Translations under genes and position numbers: made by a program
Shown: positions 46,163 through 57,643 of the stretch, one piece after another
Position numbering within the stretch: the first letter of the stretch is position 1
How the letters are laid out: each line of letters begins with the position of its first letter
Source: Nymphaea colorata
Taxonomy: Eukaryota > Streptophyta > Magnoliopsida > Nymphaeales > Nymphaeaceae
Reading direction: 5' to 3'
Length of the DNA stretch: 64,000 bases
Assembly: GCF_008831285.2 (NCBI RefSeq)
Contig: NW_022204507.1
Location: forward strand, 6,406,174-6,470,173
The notes under the pieces: generated by a model
Databases searched by the model: none
What the model saw: the letters and a program-made list of their open reading frames with translations, nothing else
Told to the model about the DNA's origin: nothing

Positions 46163-49100
46163 GTAATGTGTGCAGCCTGGTCATTTCTTCTTGCTTGTGC
46201 ATGCAATGCTTGGCACACATATAACTAAGAAGCCTCTCAATCATCCTTGTGCGTCTCATTAAATTTACACTTTCCGAAGTTGAGTTACCTTTTTTTGCAT
46301 ATAAATCAGCAAATGATTGTGATTTCTGTTCAAGTCATCCAAACTTCACGGATTGACAAAGCTTTCTACCGGACATAGCACTATTGTTTTTGAGTAGTAT
46401 CCCATTTAATATAAGGCAACTGGTGTTATGTTATTAGAGGTCATACTGGAATATAGTATTATGATCAGAATAGGTTCATAGCCCTATAACCATGTTATTT
46501 GGTCATAACTGTATAGGAGATATGACCATATATGTACTTATATATGGTGGGCTGCATAAGTAAATGTACCCTATTTAGTACATATTTAGTTGAGATGATG
46601 TGGATGGACAATAAGGAAACCAAGAGAGAACATGGGTAAGCACGTGATTTTATTTGGTTTCCCTTATGGACCCAAATTCGAAGGGCATCACACTTAATCC
46701 CCTCTCCTCACTCATGGGTCCTATTTCTTATAACTGTTTAGGTAGTAGTTTTTTTGAAATGTGATTCTAGATTTTATTTGATTTGATTTTTTTCATTTAC
46801 ATAATCTTATACTAGCTAACTATTTCTTGTAGTCTTGCTACGTTTAGTTGTTTTAAAATGTTGGATATGCTTGAGAAGGCCCTATGGTGTTTCCGGCACA
46901 TAGCCATCTAACCATTCATCTTAACAATCTAACCATTCATCTTAACAACCCCATCTCCAGCATGCGGTAGATTTCCTTCTATTTATCCCTCCTTCTTGTT
47001 TGCTCTTCTTAGCTGGCGTAAAGAATTTTCAAGTGTCAAAAGTGAGTATAAGAGAAGGTGTTCCATCTTCAAGCATCATCAAGCACATTGTACACCACGC
47101 TGCTGGGTCCTCCAATGAAATTTCTCTTTACAGGTTGGGACTTGGTTCCATTTGGAATTGTGTTAAGGTCAGGTCTTATTGGTGAGTGTCAAACAGGTTT
47201 AGAGTCTTTAGACTTTGAAACTTAGGTTCAGTATGTATCTTTTTTTTATGTTCCATGTGATTCTATCCTATGGCCGTGCTCAGTTTATAGTTAGCTTCAT
47301 GTAGTGGGTCAGTTAACTAGAGTCCTCATCATGTGAGACTATTGTTGAAGGTCAATTGTTCGGACTTTCTTCTTGTGGTGCTTGACTGGCCTTCTTTAGG
47401 TGGACATTTTATTTGTAGTCTAATCAAGTGGGGCGTGGGTAGTTTTCTGATTTCATGCTTGTTTGAATCTTATTTAAGTGGTTGGTGTCTGATTGTTAAG
47501 TGTCGTGTTTTCTTCATTGAGCTTCTGATTTTGAATGTGTATGTTGGAGCTGTTATGCCTTGGTATTTACTTTGTGTGTTCGTTTCTCTTCATTAGTCAA
47601 GCCTTTCTGAATGGGTCGAACCTAGTTAGTTAGCTGAATTATTTTGCAAACATATATTAGTCATCGATTTGTTTTTTCGTTATTTGCCTTTGGTCATTGA
47701 CATTCCTTATATCATAAGCATTCAGTATTTTTGAAGTTCCTCTGTTTTCGTTGAGTCAATACAACATTTAGTTTTGGTATCAACTCTTTACAAAGACAGG
47801 TATAACCATGATTTGGCAAAGCTGTAAAAACTACAAAAATCATTCTCTGTTTCAGAGTCAAAAGACTTATGACGTTCTGATATGCGATAAAGTTGAATTT
47901 GGGTCTGATTGTTGGTTTGAAGTTTCTTGTGTGAAAATCAGCCGACAAAATTTCAAATTTTTTTCAACTTTGAGTATTTTGTTATATTGTTGTTAAACTT
48001 TTCGCTGTTTCTATTTCTCACAAACAAAAATTTTGAAAACTGAGCTCTATTTCTTGTTTTTTAAATTATATCTAGGAGACAGATTTTTCAATTTTACTTT
48101 TTACAAATTTTTTAGTGAAATTTTCTAGTTATTATTATTATTATTTATTTAAGGCTCTGTATCCATATCAAAGCCAATACTCACACAGTTTTAGACCTTT
48201 TGTTTAGTGGGGAGAATTGTGATTTTGCATATATTTGTGTGTTATTGCTAGGAAAATGATCTAGTAAAGTTTTTGATTGCCTTATTTTGTTCAAGCCGTT
48301 CCACACTTGGGTCTCTTCTAGAGTTAGAGCTCATGCCTGTTCATGTCTATGAGAAGGAGTGGGCTGCCGAGCCACTAGGTCCTTGCTTTAGGATCTCAAG
48401 AAGTCACTCTTTCTTGGAGTCCTTGGTGAGTCCGAGGATAGGGATGTGGTACGACCTCTAGGGTGAGAATAAGGAGGGAGGTATAACGTGCATGGGTGGT
48501 TAGGGACTTGGTAGGGATTCAGCTTGTCTAGGTGGGTGCTAAATGAGAGGGGCGTGGAGGGTATGGGAGTGATTGAAGTCGGGGGGCTATACATGAGAGA
48601 GAGAGAGAGAGAGAGTGACGGGGCTTGAATCTCGCTTGTGTATGTCCAACATTTTCCGTACAGCCAATCGAGATTCTCTAAGTCGAACATGGATCCATTT
48701 GGTTGTCCTTATGAAATTTATGTTTTTTTTTGTGAAGAACACATTTTAAATTGAATTTTCTTGATGTTTTGATCTAGTTTGAGATGCATGAAAGTTTGGT
48801 TTTAAATTGAATTTTCTTCTTGTTGCCTTCTTAGCTGTAGTTTAGTATAGTGGGGACATGGTTTAGGGTAGTGCTCGTGGTTCCGAATGCCATGCTTGTT
48901 TGACTCTTAGTTAAAGTAGTTGCAGTTTGATTGTTAACTGTCATGTTGTCTTCATTGAGCTTGTGATTCTATTTAAATGCAGATACGTTAGTTTCACATG
49001 TCATGGCTATAATAAGGATGCATGTGTATACTAGAGTTTTATAGTCATCTTTATTTGCTGCTACTTCTTCTACATCGGTATCTTCACTTTGTTTTGTTTC

Positions 49101-49633
49101 TCACTTCAAACCTCTTGAAAAGGCTAGCTCCTTTCTCTCCTGAGTGCATAGGACACTTGAATATGCTTTTTTGTGGGGGAGACTCTACCTGTCTTCATAA
49201 TTGTTGATGGTGCAGTAGAACAAGGAGGCAATAGGATGATCTATAAAGATTTGATCATTGGTTCTGCATGCATTGTATTTTCTCCTAAAATTGGCAGCCA
49301 GTTGAAGGGGGTTGTGAAGAAAGGGATTAGGAGCATTTTATCACCTCCTCCTATGCATCAATGTACGAGTGCAATTTTTGAAATTATGATCTTATGTTGC
49401 TTTTCAGGATTTGTGGAGTAATTGGAAAACTTTAGATAGGGATATGCATTTGAGTTTGTATAATTAAACTTGTTTAGGTATGAAGCTCAATTTGCGATGG
49501 CACATGTACAGGGTTCATCTCTTTTTTTTTCATTTTTTTATTGCAGATAGTTGAATTTGGCATCCTTCATATATTTCTGCTATGTATTCTTGACATACTT
49601 TTAAAATTTAAGTTATTCAACCGCTGTTTGTAG
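46163..49633. other. 3.5 kb without a recognised gene
   Basis: AT-rich DNA. A 21-bp tandem duplication (CTAACCATTCATCTTAACAA) lies at about 46908-46950, and a (GA)n run at 48594-48617. Open stretches at 47000-47185 and 49173-49421 have exon-like borders but match nothing I recognise. Confidence 0.45.
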
Positions 49634-49873
49634 GACCTCTCAAGTATTGGTGGAAGAGAAGCAAAGTTGATGTGATGGTTTCCAACTTAGCCGCATGGAA
49701 TGACGATGTTGTTTCTAGTTCTTTAGATAGTGTTGGCTATTGGGTTGAGGGCTTCCCATTTGTGCACTCATTGAGTGGTTACTGGAAATTTTATTTGGCA
49801 ACTAGCCCCACAAGAACACCTATGAGGTTCTATGAGAGTACATTCGAAGATATAAATTGCGAAGAGCTACCAG
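49634..49873 (+). pseudogene. GH2 beta-galactosidase, single exon
   Basis: After a TTTGTAG acceptor the exon reads PLKYWWKRSKVDVMVSNLAA, WNDDVVSSSLDSVGYWVEGF and PFVHSLSGYWKFYLA, then FYESTFEDINCEELP before a GTTTTT donor. This matches the N-terminal sugar-binding region of the large plant glycoside hydrolase family 2 beta-galactosidase (LRYWYQR, WNDDAV, SLSGYWKFFLA, WNALPVPSNWQ). The frame is open throughout, but the preceding MVSL exon and all downstream exons with the catalytic acid/base and nucleophile are absent. It is therefore a one-exon fragment and not a gene. Confidence 0.85.
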
Positions 49874-50746
49874 GTTTTTCTTTCTCTCTCATATGCAAAT
49901 CAGTGGCAGAGTTAGAAAGTTGAGCCGCAGGGCCATTGTCTTGTCATTTAGTAGAATATAAAATGTCATTGCACGTAAGATTTTCCTGAAACAGAAGATG
50001 TGTTTTAGTTAATAGAATAACAAATTGCACTACTACACAAGAATAACTTAATAAGTTAATGAACAATATAATTTTTAATGTCTTTTTTAAGACTCTTTTT
50101 TAATACGACAGAAAGGTGATGCCACTTAACAGGCCTTCTTTTTGGGAGTTTCTCCCAACAAAAGTTGACTTGAGATTTTTATGTCTGTTGTAAAGCAAAC
50201 TAAATCCACACTACAAGATGAAATTGCTGCCTGAAATGGATTTTCAATGAGAAGATGGGTGTTCATAAAAATTTGTCTATATCAAACTTTATGTGCAACC
50301 TGTACAAAAGAAACACGGCAATTGTTATACTCTCTTATAATTGCTATTCATTAAGAAAACATTTTTCCTTTTTTTAATATGGCAAATTTTGAAATGAGAA
50401 ACTGCATGTGGGGCCTTTGCACATCCCAAGCCATGGGTGGCCCCATCTTTGATGTCAACTAATTTTATGTGACATTATTTTATACTTCTTGCTCCTTTGC
50501 TATCCACCAAAAGTGGGAGTGATCATTGTTTCTCTAAGCTTTACTAGTGTCATGTTCACTTATGTGACTACTTATCATTCTATTGCTCTATTCACTTATG
50601 TGACTAAATTACTAAGTTGACAAATACCTACACTTTCTGAGTTTCGCAAGGTGACCGCCCTGTCCATAAATCCTGCAACCTGTAAAGAATCTCGAGTCAT
50701 GCCTATTCAGGTACTAAGGTCTCAGATTGTGAATGCATGGCATGCG

Positions 50747-50780
<34 letters not shown>

Positions 50781-52080
50781 CTAAATCTTCGTAAATGTTG
50801 TGTTTGCAAATTTAATTCTAACTAGAACAGGGTAATCTTGCATAGCCAAGAAGGACGAAGTAATTCTACATCATACAATCACATGCTTTAAGACCTTGTT
50901 GTCTTTGATTTGGTATTTAAAATATTTGCGATCAAATAGTATTCGAATATGCTTTGCTTTTGTGACTTGTTTTTTTCTGTTGATTAAGAACACAAACTTT
51001 ATATTTGCATTGTTAAAATTAGTTTGTAATGTCAGCACAAAGTTAACTTCTGATGTTCTTCATTTTTATGTTTCTTCCTGCATTGGTGAACATTGACCAT
51101 GTGAAGTCAACTTACACAATTCACTAGCCCACCGTTTGCATTAGTTCTTGTAGTGAATTTTAAGGTAGTCCTCCTTGGAATGCTGGACTATGACCCCATA
51201 TGCTTATTTTGCAGCCTTTGGCATTCATTTTCTTTCTATGTGGCCCACCATTTTCTTGACGCAACTTTTGCAGAACTTGGCAAACTCGACTTCTGAACTG
51301 GCTCTTTCACTTTGAGACAAATTAAAGTAGCCACATTGAACTTCGATGCTGTTGACATGTGGAACTTTTCTTTATAAAATTTCTAGGGTAGTTAGTTTTT
51401 CATTGCTGTGGATGTGTATGGTGCAATGTTTAGATATTAACTATTCCTTATTTTTGTGTATTGACTAAGTTTTCATTTCTAGTGATACAAGAAGGATGTA
51501 GGTGAAACCAAGTAAATAGGCTACTGAGTGAGGCCTAGTTTGTGGATGGTACCTACGTTTCTTTGAGAAGCCTTCTTTCAGTTAATTATGGATTTGAGTC
51601 AAGCAAACCCCCTCCCACTAAAAACTGTTTTTTAGAGGGTCAAGTTGTTTTTACATGTATATTGTATAATTCCCATTTTAACCATATGTAGAAAAAGAAA
51701 ATCTTGAAAATTAGTGTTATCTTCTCAGCTGTTTTATTACTTTTTTTCCACTTATATTTTATATTTGACAATGGTTTTCTGAAAAATCTTGAAAATTGCA
51801 TGTACATACTGATGTATGTGACTCCATGCTCGTGCAAATCTATAAGTATCAGCTCTTTCATGAGTTTGCTGAACGTTTAGAGAGAATTGTGACAAAGATA
51901 GGTTGTTTACTTATTTTCACCTGCTATGCCTGTGCATCTCATTGCAATGTAGCTTCTTTGCTAACTCTTCTTTCTTTTCCTTGCATATTGTGCAGTACCT
52001 GAACACTATAAGCTGGTTGCTGAGGCAAAGTTCCCAGTAATTTTATATCTCAGTCCACATTCAAATTCATTTGTTGATAT
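49874..52080. other. 2.2 kb without a recognised gene
   Basis: AT-rich. A (GA)n run lies at 50751-50776. Nothing conserved was found on either strand. Confidence 0.45.
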
Positions 52081-52370
52081 GTACAGTGTAGTATAAAATA
52101 TATACTACATACATGTATTGTATATATGTTAACGTATATCTATATACGTATATTAACATATCACATACTATATAAGTATACGTGTATCACATATGTAATA
52201 GATATATGTATTATATTCCACATATATGTATATACCATTATATTATAGTATAATATAGTACATATATAGTTTCAAATGTTAGACATATTATGCTTATACA
52301 TACATATATATATAATATGTATATATATATATGTGTATATATATATATGTGATGTAATACAATAATATGA

Positions 52371-52403
52371 TCACATGGGTGCGGGTGCGGGTGCTGCTAG
52401 AGC

Positions 52404-52440
<37 letters not shown>

Positions 52441-52746
52441 ATACATGTAATTTGTTATATATGTAATTTTATTTGTGTATATTTTTAAATTTTTTATCAA
52501 GCCTACCTTAATCTCTTCAAAATTCAAAGTTTTATCAAATAGAGTAAATGGGGGGGGGGAGAGAGGGAGAGAGGAAGGAAAAAAAGAAGAGGAAAAGATA
52601 GGAGAAGGAAAAAAAGAAAAAAAACAAGAGAAAAGGATAACAGATGCCGTCTGGAGCATCCCATTAGGTTTGATCGAGTCGAGTGACGTGCCAGGCCGCA
52701 CACGCATCGGTGCGGGTGCGCCACCATAGTTCGTGCACCCATGTGA
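52371..52746. mobile_element. Small TIR element (MITE-like) inside the TA tract
   Basis: Starts TCACATGGGTGCGGGTGCGG and ends GTGCACCCATGTGA, so the outermost 12-13 bases are inverted. A second GGTGCGGGTGCG lies just inside the right end. The interior holds a TA run, a run of ten G residues at 52550 and a polypurine stretch of about 80 bases (52550-52640). No coding capacity and no clear target duplication. Confidence 0.6.
52550..52640 (+). repeat. Polypurine tract
   Basis: About 85 of 90 bases are A or G, starting with ten G residues and continuing as GAGAGAGGGAGAGAGG and AAAAAGAAG words. Such tracts can form triplex or quadruplex structures, which is inference here. Confidence 0.8.
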
Positions 52747-53981
52747 CTTACTTTATAACATGTTATATTACATATGCAATACATAATTTATTATATATGT
52801 ATATATATGTTACGTAACATATATAATACACACATACACACACACACACATATATATATGTGTATATATATATAATACATTTATGTATATATTACATATA
52901 TGTAATATATTGTGTATATAATGTGTACATATAGTTGTATGTATATAATATTATAGTATAAGACATAAATAGTATATAGTTATATGTATATGTATATATA
53001 ACTATTATAGTTTTATATATGTATATTACATAAATATTATATATAATTGTATATAATGTATATATGACATCATAAATGTAGTATGTTACTATGTAACGTA
53101 TACGTAAATGTATGATATATATATAATACATAAAATATATGACGTATATGATATATGTATATTTATAATATCCGTATACATTAACATATAACATGTAGGT
53201 AACTATGTGATTTATACGTATTACGTATGACATATACTAAGTATTCATGCAGAACAAACATAAATGCTAAACATGATAAGATTGGTAACTGAGCATTCTT
53301 GGTGTCCCTCAAGGCCAGCGCACTCACAGTGACAACACCTGAGTTTGGAAACTGGTCCCAAGCAGGAGTAGCAGAATTACGAACGGCGCTTGGAAGCACA
53401 TTGGAAAGCAAAAAGTAAGGTGCTTTTGAAGTGTCTTGAGAGCACTATTTAAAGAAAGAAGCCAGCTTCCTTTGTGACCAGAACTGTGCCTCCCATTCAG
53501 GCAGCTGATGCAAGCTTCTTTTTTCAGTAAAATCTAGATTCCTAATGTAATCAAACCCTATTTTATAAATCTTTGCCCAAGCTTAAAACTTAATTATGCA
53601 AAAAGTTTAGAGTTTGAAACTTGAAAGTTTGATCTTTGTTTATAAGTTATATTTTTTGCTGGCTAGTTGTTTCTTAACTTGCTACTTTGGCTCTCGTTTG
53701 CTTCGTGATCTACTTTTGGGTCACTTCCAGTTCATTTCTTGGTTCCTACTTCCGAAAATTTGTAGGGGTCTCTCTACTCGCTCCCGATCCCATACTAACC
53801 CTGGTCCCAAGAACAGAGGAAAATGTGAATAAGTGCTCGGTGTTTTAACTAACTGGAAATAATTATGCTTTAGATAACTTATTCCTTATCGTCTTGTTAT
53901 GATGTTATCTGTTTTTGGGAAACAAGGAAGATTGATAGTGCTAGTCCATGACTAATTTTTGTCTTCTTTTGACAATTGCAG

Positions 53982-54118
53982 AATGTTGATATGCATAACT
54001 TTGATGACTTTGGCACCGATTTGTATACAGCACCTGAGTCTTCCTGCTTGGGCACAGGCTTTGATGAAAATGAGCTAAAATGCATAGATAATGACGAGAC
54101 AGACAATGCAGCTCAAAG
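53982..54118 (+). other. Well-formed exon of an unidentified gene
   Basis: A 137-base open stretch lies between a strong acceptor (TTTTGACAATTGCAG) and a GT donor (AAAGGTTGATG). It encodes NVDMHNFDDFGTDLYTAPES, SCLGTGFDENELKCIDNDET and DNAAQR, an acidic sequence with codon use and length typical of a plant exon. No stop and no frame break. I do not recognise the family. Given its surroundings it is likely one more gene fragment, but it could belong to a real gene whose other exons I cannot see. Confidence 0.4.
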
Positions 54119-55329
54119 GTTGATGATTTTAATTGTTAATATGTTAATCAATTAGTTTCTCATTTTGCATTCCTCTAGCACATGCTAATTTAGTGCTTCT
54201 ATTAGAAATATATGCACATGAATAAGCATTTTATGCTTAAGTTGGTCATAAAGAACTGTTTTTTCTTCTGGTGTTATGTTAATTTCTTTTTTTCCAAACT
54301 AATTACTTATTTACTCTCTAGTCTCTGCTTTCAAATGACATCATTCTGGGTGTATCGTGCAAGCAGGACATGTTCATCGATTCATGTAAATTTGAAGTTC
54401 ATTTCCTTCTTGTCTGCATTCTCCATTATGTTATTGTGTATTTCCCACATTAACTTACGACAGTCTTGTTCTCACTTGGTTTTTCTCTTCTCCAACTTGG
54501 CTGCCTGTTAAGTACATGATGTGCATCCAGCATTCTAGCCAAATATTGGTGCTGTTTGTAATGTCAAATTAATCAATGGTGATCACAATGCCTCTCTGAC
54601 ATGATGATACTGTGATTTGTTAGTGAGCTAAGAACAAGTTGGCTTTGTTTGATTTAAGTGGTTTTTTTATTAATAAATATTGCTACTATTATTGCTGTTA
54701 TCACATTTATTCAGCAATATGACATGATTTTGAGCCGTTCAAGAATGACCCTGGCTGGAATTATACTTTGTTTCATGGTACTGTAATCCAAGGATCCAAA
54801 TCAACCCTCTTTGAATCAATATAGATCACATGTCCATTTTATTTTTAATTATTTTCAATATTCTGAATTTTTATTTTCTCTTTTACCTTTTTATCATAAA
54901 CAATACAATTTTTAACTTTCTCTGATTCGCAAATGGTTCCTGTTTTTGTTTCAGCTAATCGTTTGAATCTTTTGCTGACTGATTAGATTTAGGAAAAAAT
55001 TTTAGCATCACTTCTTTTATTGACAAAAATTTTTGTTCCTCATTGACTGTTTCTTAATTCTTCTGTCTTCTTTTATGCTATTTTATTGAACTCTTTTCTT
55101 GTGTCCTGCTTCAAAATCTTTCTGAAGCCTTTCTTAAGGTGCCAGCACCTTAAAGTAGGTGAGCTCATTGACGTTTCTTCTGAACGAGTTTGACTTTTGT
55201 TGTTTAAATATCTCAAGAGCATTTGATATATGTTTATTGTTGCTATTTCTTTTTCTCTTTTTATCATTAGACAAAATCATGTTCTGAAAGACTGTGCTAT
55301 GGAAATGAAAGTGTTGGGCAAGCAGATCT
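54119..55329. other. No gene recognised
   Basis: AT-rich and T-rich sequence, intron-like on the plus strand. No conserved frame is visible. Confidence 0.45.
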
Positions 55330-56115
55330 AGGTCTTGTGCCAAAAGATGCAATTTCTAGAGCACAAATGCAGCAATGTAAAATAGTGAGTGCACCTATTA
55401 CTGTTGGTTCCAAATCTCCTGAGGAAATTGATCCTCCTTATTCCAATGCAACCGCATATCGAAGTCTTGCAGGTGCACTTCAATACTTGACCCTTACACG
55501 GCCAGATCTCTCCTATGCAGTAAATTTTGCATATCAATTCATGCATGCCCCAACGATGAAGCATTTTCAAATCTTGAAGCACATTATACGATATGTTCGA
55601 GGCACGTCTCAATATGGTATCCAGTTCTATAAATCCCAAGATTTGACTCTCTGAGCGTACTCTGATGCAGACTGGGGGGGCTGTCCAAATACACGCCGAT
55701 CGACTTTAGGATACTGCACATTTCTTGGTCCAAATTGTATATCCTGGAGCTCTAAGAAACAACCGACTGTTGCTCGCTCGTCCTGTGAAGCTGAATACCG
55801 GGCCCTCACTGGAGCTGCTGCTGAAATTAAATGGTTTACCTTTATTTTAGAAGATCTCGGTGTCTACCTCTCCAAAGCTCCAATTCTATTTAGTGACAAC
55901 ATTTCGGCACTACATACCACTATCAAAACAGTCTTTCATTCACGTATGAAACATTTTGGAACTCGATTATCATTTTGTTCGTAAACAAATTGCACTGGGA
56001 AATATGAATACTCAATTCGTCACAACCGAAGGTCAGCTTGCAGATCTTTTTACCAAACCATTGTCTCAGCAACGATTCAGCATCTTGGCTTACGTATGCA
56101 ACCTTCCCTTTGGTT
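55330..56115 (+). pseudogene. Copia polyprotein C-terminus (end of RT and RNase H)
   Basis: The remnant starts at the end of reverse transcriptase (PKDAISRAQMQQCKIVSAPI, then YRSLAGALQYLTLTRPDLSY and AVNFAYQFMHAP). It continues through the tether to RNase H: AYSDADWGGCPNTRRSTLGY, WSSKKQPTVARSSCEAEYRA and LFSDNISAL. A frame change near 55955 separates these from the last block, FVTTEGQLADLFTKPLSQQR. Key acidic residues of RNase H (the SDADW Asp and the EAEYRAL Glu) are kept. A nonsense codon (TGA, 55652) lies just before AYSDADW. Confidence 0.9.
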
Positions 56116-56124
56116 GAGGGGGGA

Positions 56125-56630
56125 TGATAACAACCAGCTCACTCCAGAAAATCAGGTGCATCTTCAACGGTTCACAACTCCAGGAGATCAGGCACGGATC
56201 ATAACTACAGGAAATCAGGCGTAACTAATATGGCAGAAAATTAAATCAGCCACTAGAGTCAAGAAACTAAAACACATCTTGATAAGGCTCCAGCAATAAA
56301 TCAGAATTCCAGCAAATTAAGACCAATAAATATGGAAGCAAAGCCAATCGGACAAGCAACCAAAACGCCTCTTCACAAAGATGAAAGATTTCGGGAGAAT
56401 CTCAATTTCTCCTATTCAAAACAAAAGGAGAAATTCAAGCAAGAAGATTGTACACCCATGGAAACTGATCCAAATTCGAATCAGACATAGCAATGTATAA
56501 ATACTGTGCTAAGGGAACCCGATCATCATGAAATTGAAGACTGAGTTGTAGAGTAGGAATTTTTCTTCCGTACCACATTAATTTCTTTTGTTCATCATCT
56601 TCATCCTTCTTTCTCTTTTACAGTCTTACA
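56125..56630 (+). repeat. Copia 3' LTR (about 506 bp)
   Basis: Starts TGATAACA after the polypurine tract. It has a TATA-like box GTATAAATACT at about 56496, and ends TCTTACA, an imperfect inverse of the start. The right border is not confirmed by a second copy. Confidence 0.6.
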
Positions 56631-56689
56631 ATTAACTTTATGCCAAAGGTTGACAATGTTAGAGTGGCAGAATGCAGCATTTTCAAAGA

Positions 56690-57290
56690 TTAGAAAGCAG
56701 AATCCTGCGAACTACATAAGGAGTCAAGAAGAGCAATCTTGCTCTCTGTCTCCCTCTTGGGTAACACGTCTATTTTTATTTTTCTTTTGTCCATGTCTTA
56801 ATTGATGAAGTTTCTTCAAGAATTCGTGTGGCATCAATGGATTTTCCTTGGCATATTTATGAATGCTGGAAAATTGGTCTCATTTCATACCCTCTTGTTG
56901 GGTTTTCCTAGGATAAAAAGGCATGTCCTGGAGAGTTCCATTTGTTTGTTAGGAAATGGAATTAATTCCTGTTGCGACTTGAAGAATTAAGAGTTTTCGG
57001 TGGAAAGGTAAGCTACTTAAATGTGTTTGCCAAGTGTAGTTTCCTGAAAGACGATTTCAGTTTTGATATTTGAGTTATTTCTTTTTGTATAAAAAGTTTG
57101 TCCATTGTACAGCTGTACCAAACACTTGAATATTGAGCTGCAACCATGGGAAGATTGTATTTTATGGTTATGGTATATTAAAGGTAAAATACTTACTCAT
57201 CAGTGTTTAACCATCGATAATATTCTCATGTGCAACTGATTTATTAGCAAGTAGCTTATGATGCAGACTCTTTACAAGTGGTTGTTTACT
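56690..57290. repeat. Local duplication C, copy 1
   Basis: Aligns in the same orientation with 59210-59850. Shared words include GTCAAGAAGAGCAATCTTGC, TTCAAGAATTCGT and TATTGAGCTGCAA, and the end TTATGATGCAGAC. The copies differ by many substitutions and indels, so the duplication is old. Confidence 0.75.
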
Positions 57291-57569
57291 GTTTAAGGGA
57301 TTGTGCTTTCAATGGACAAAGACTAAAATATCACCTCTTCTTTTCCCTTTGACTTTCTCTCTCACTTTTCTCTTGGAAAAATCAAATGGTCAGGTGCCTA
57401 CCAATTTCTCTCTTTCTAAATCAGCCTTTTTTTCATTTTTTTCCAAGATATCAGGCTATTTTCCTTTTTTTTTTAACGGCCAAAGACTAAAACATCATTT
57501 TTTTCTCTTTTTGAACTTCTCTCAAACTTTTATCTTGGGAAAATCAAATGGTCAAGTACGTACCAATTT

Positions 57570-57612
57570 CGCTCTCTCTCTCTCTCTCACTCTCTCTCTC
57601 TCTCTCTATATG

Positions 57613-57642
<30 letters not shown>
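57570..57642. repeat. Compound (CT)n-(TA)n microsatellite
   Basis: CT dinucleotides with a few interruptions (57570-57606) pass into TATG and TA dinucleotides to 57642. Confidence 0.9.

Positions 57643-57643
<1 letters not shown>

Larger units (their letters stand above)
52081..53230. repeat. TA-rich satellite-like tract, interrupted by a TIR element
   Basis: TA, TATG and TACATA words dominate 52081-52370 and 52747-53230, as in 23870-25800. The two TA tracts are broken by the 376 bp element at 52371-52746. ORFs inside are Tyr/Ile-rich composition artefacts. Confidence 0.85.
55330..56630 (+). mobile_element. 5'-truncated Ty1/copia retrotransposon with 3' LTR
   Basis: The end of the polyprotein (55330-56115) is followed by a polypurine tract (GTTGAGGGGGGA, 56113-56124) and an LTR that begins TGATAACAACC at 56125 and plausibly ends TCTTACA at 56630. 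All upstream parts (5' LTR, gag, protease, integrase, most of reverse transcriptase) are missing. Confidence 0.8.

Noticed and set aside
47000-47185. Exon-like stretch considered as the missing 3' part of the VAL remnant
   Set aside because: It shows none of the end of the B3 domain, CW or EAR sequences, so there is no support for joining it to VAL.
48594-48617. (GA)n run considered as a GAGA-type regulatory site
   Set aside because: No gene start is nearby and it is a plain microsatellite.
53181-53411. Open stretch with FGNWSQ-like residues, considered as an RIN4-type motif
   Set aside because: The surrounding residues do not match the RIN4 NOI motif; a chance resemblance.
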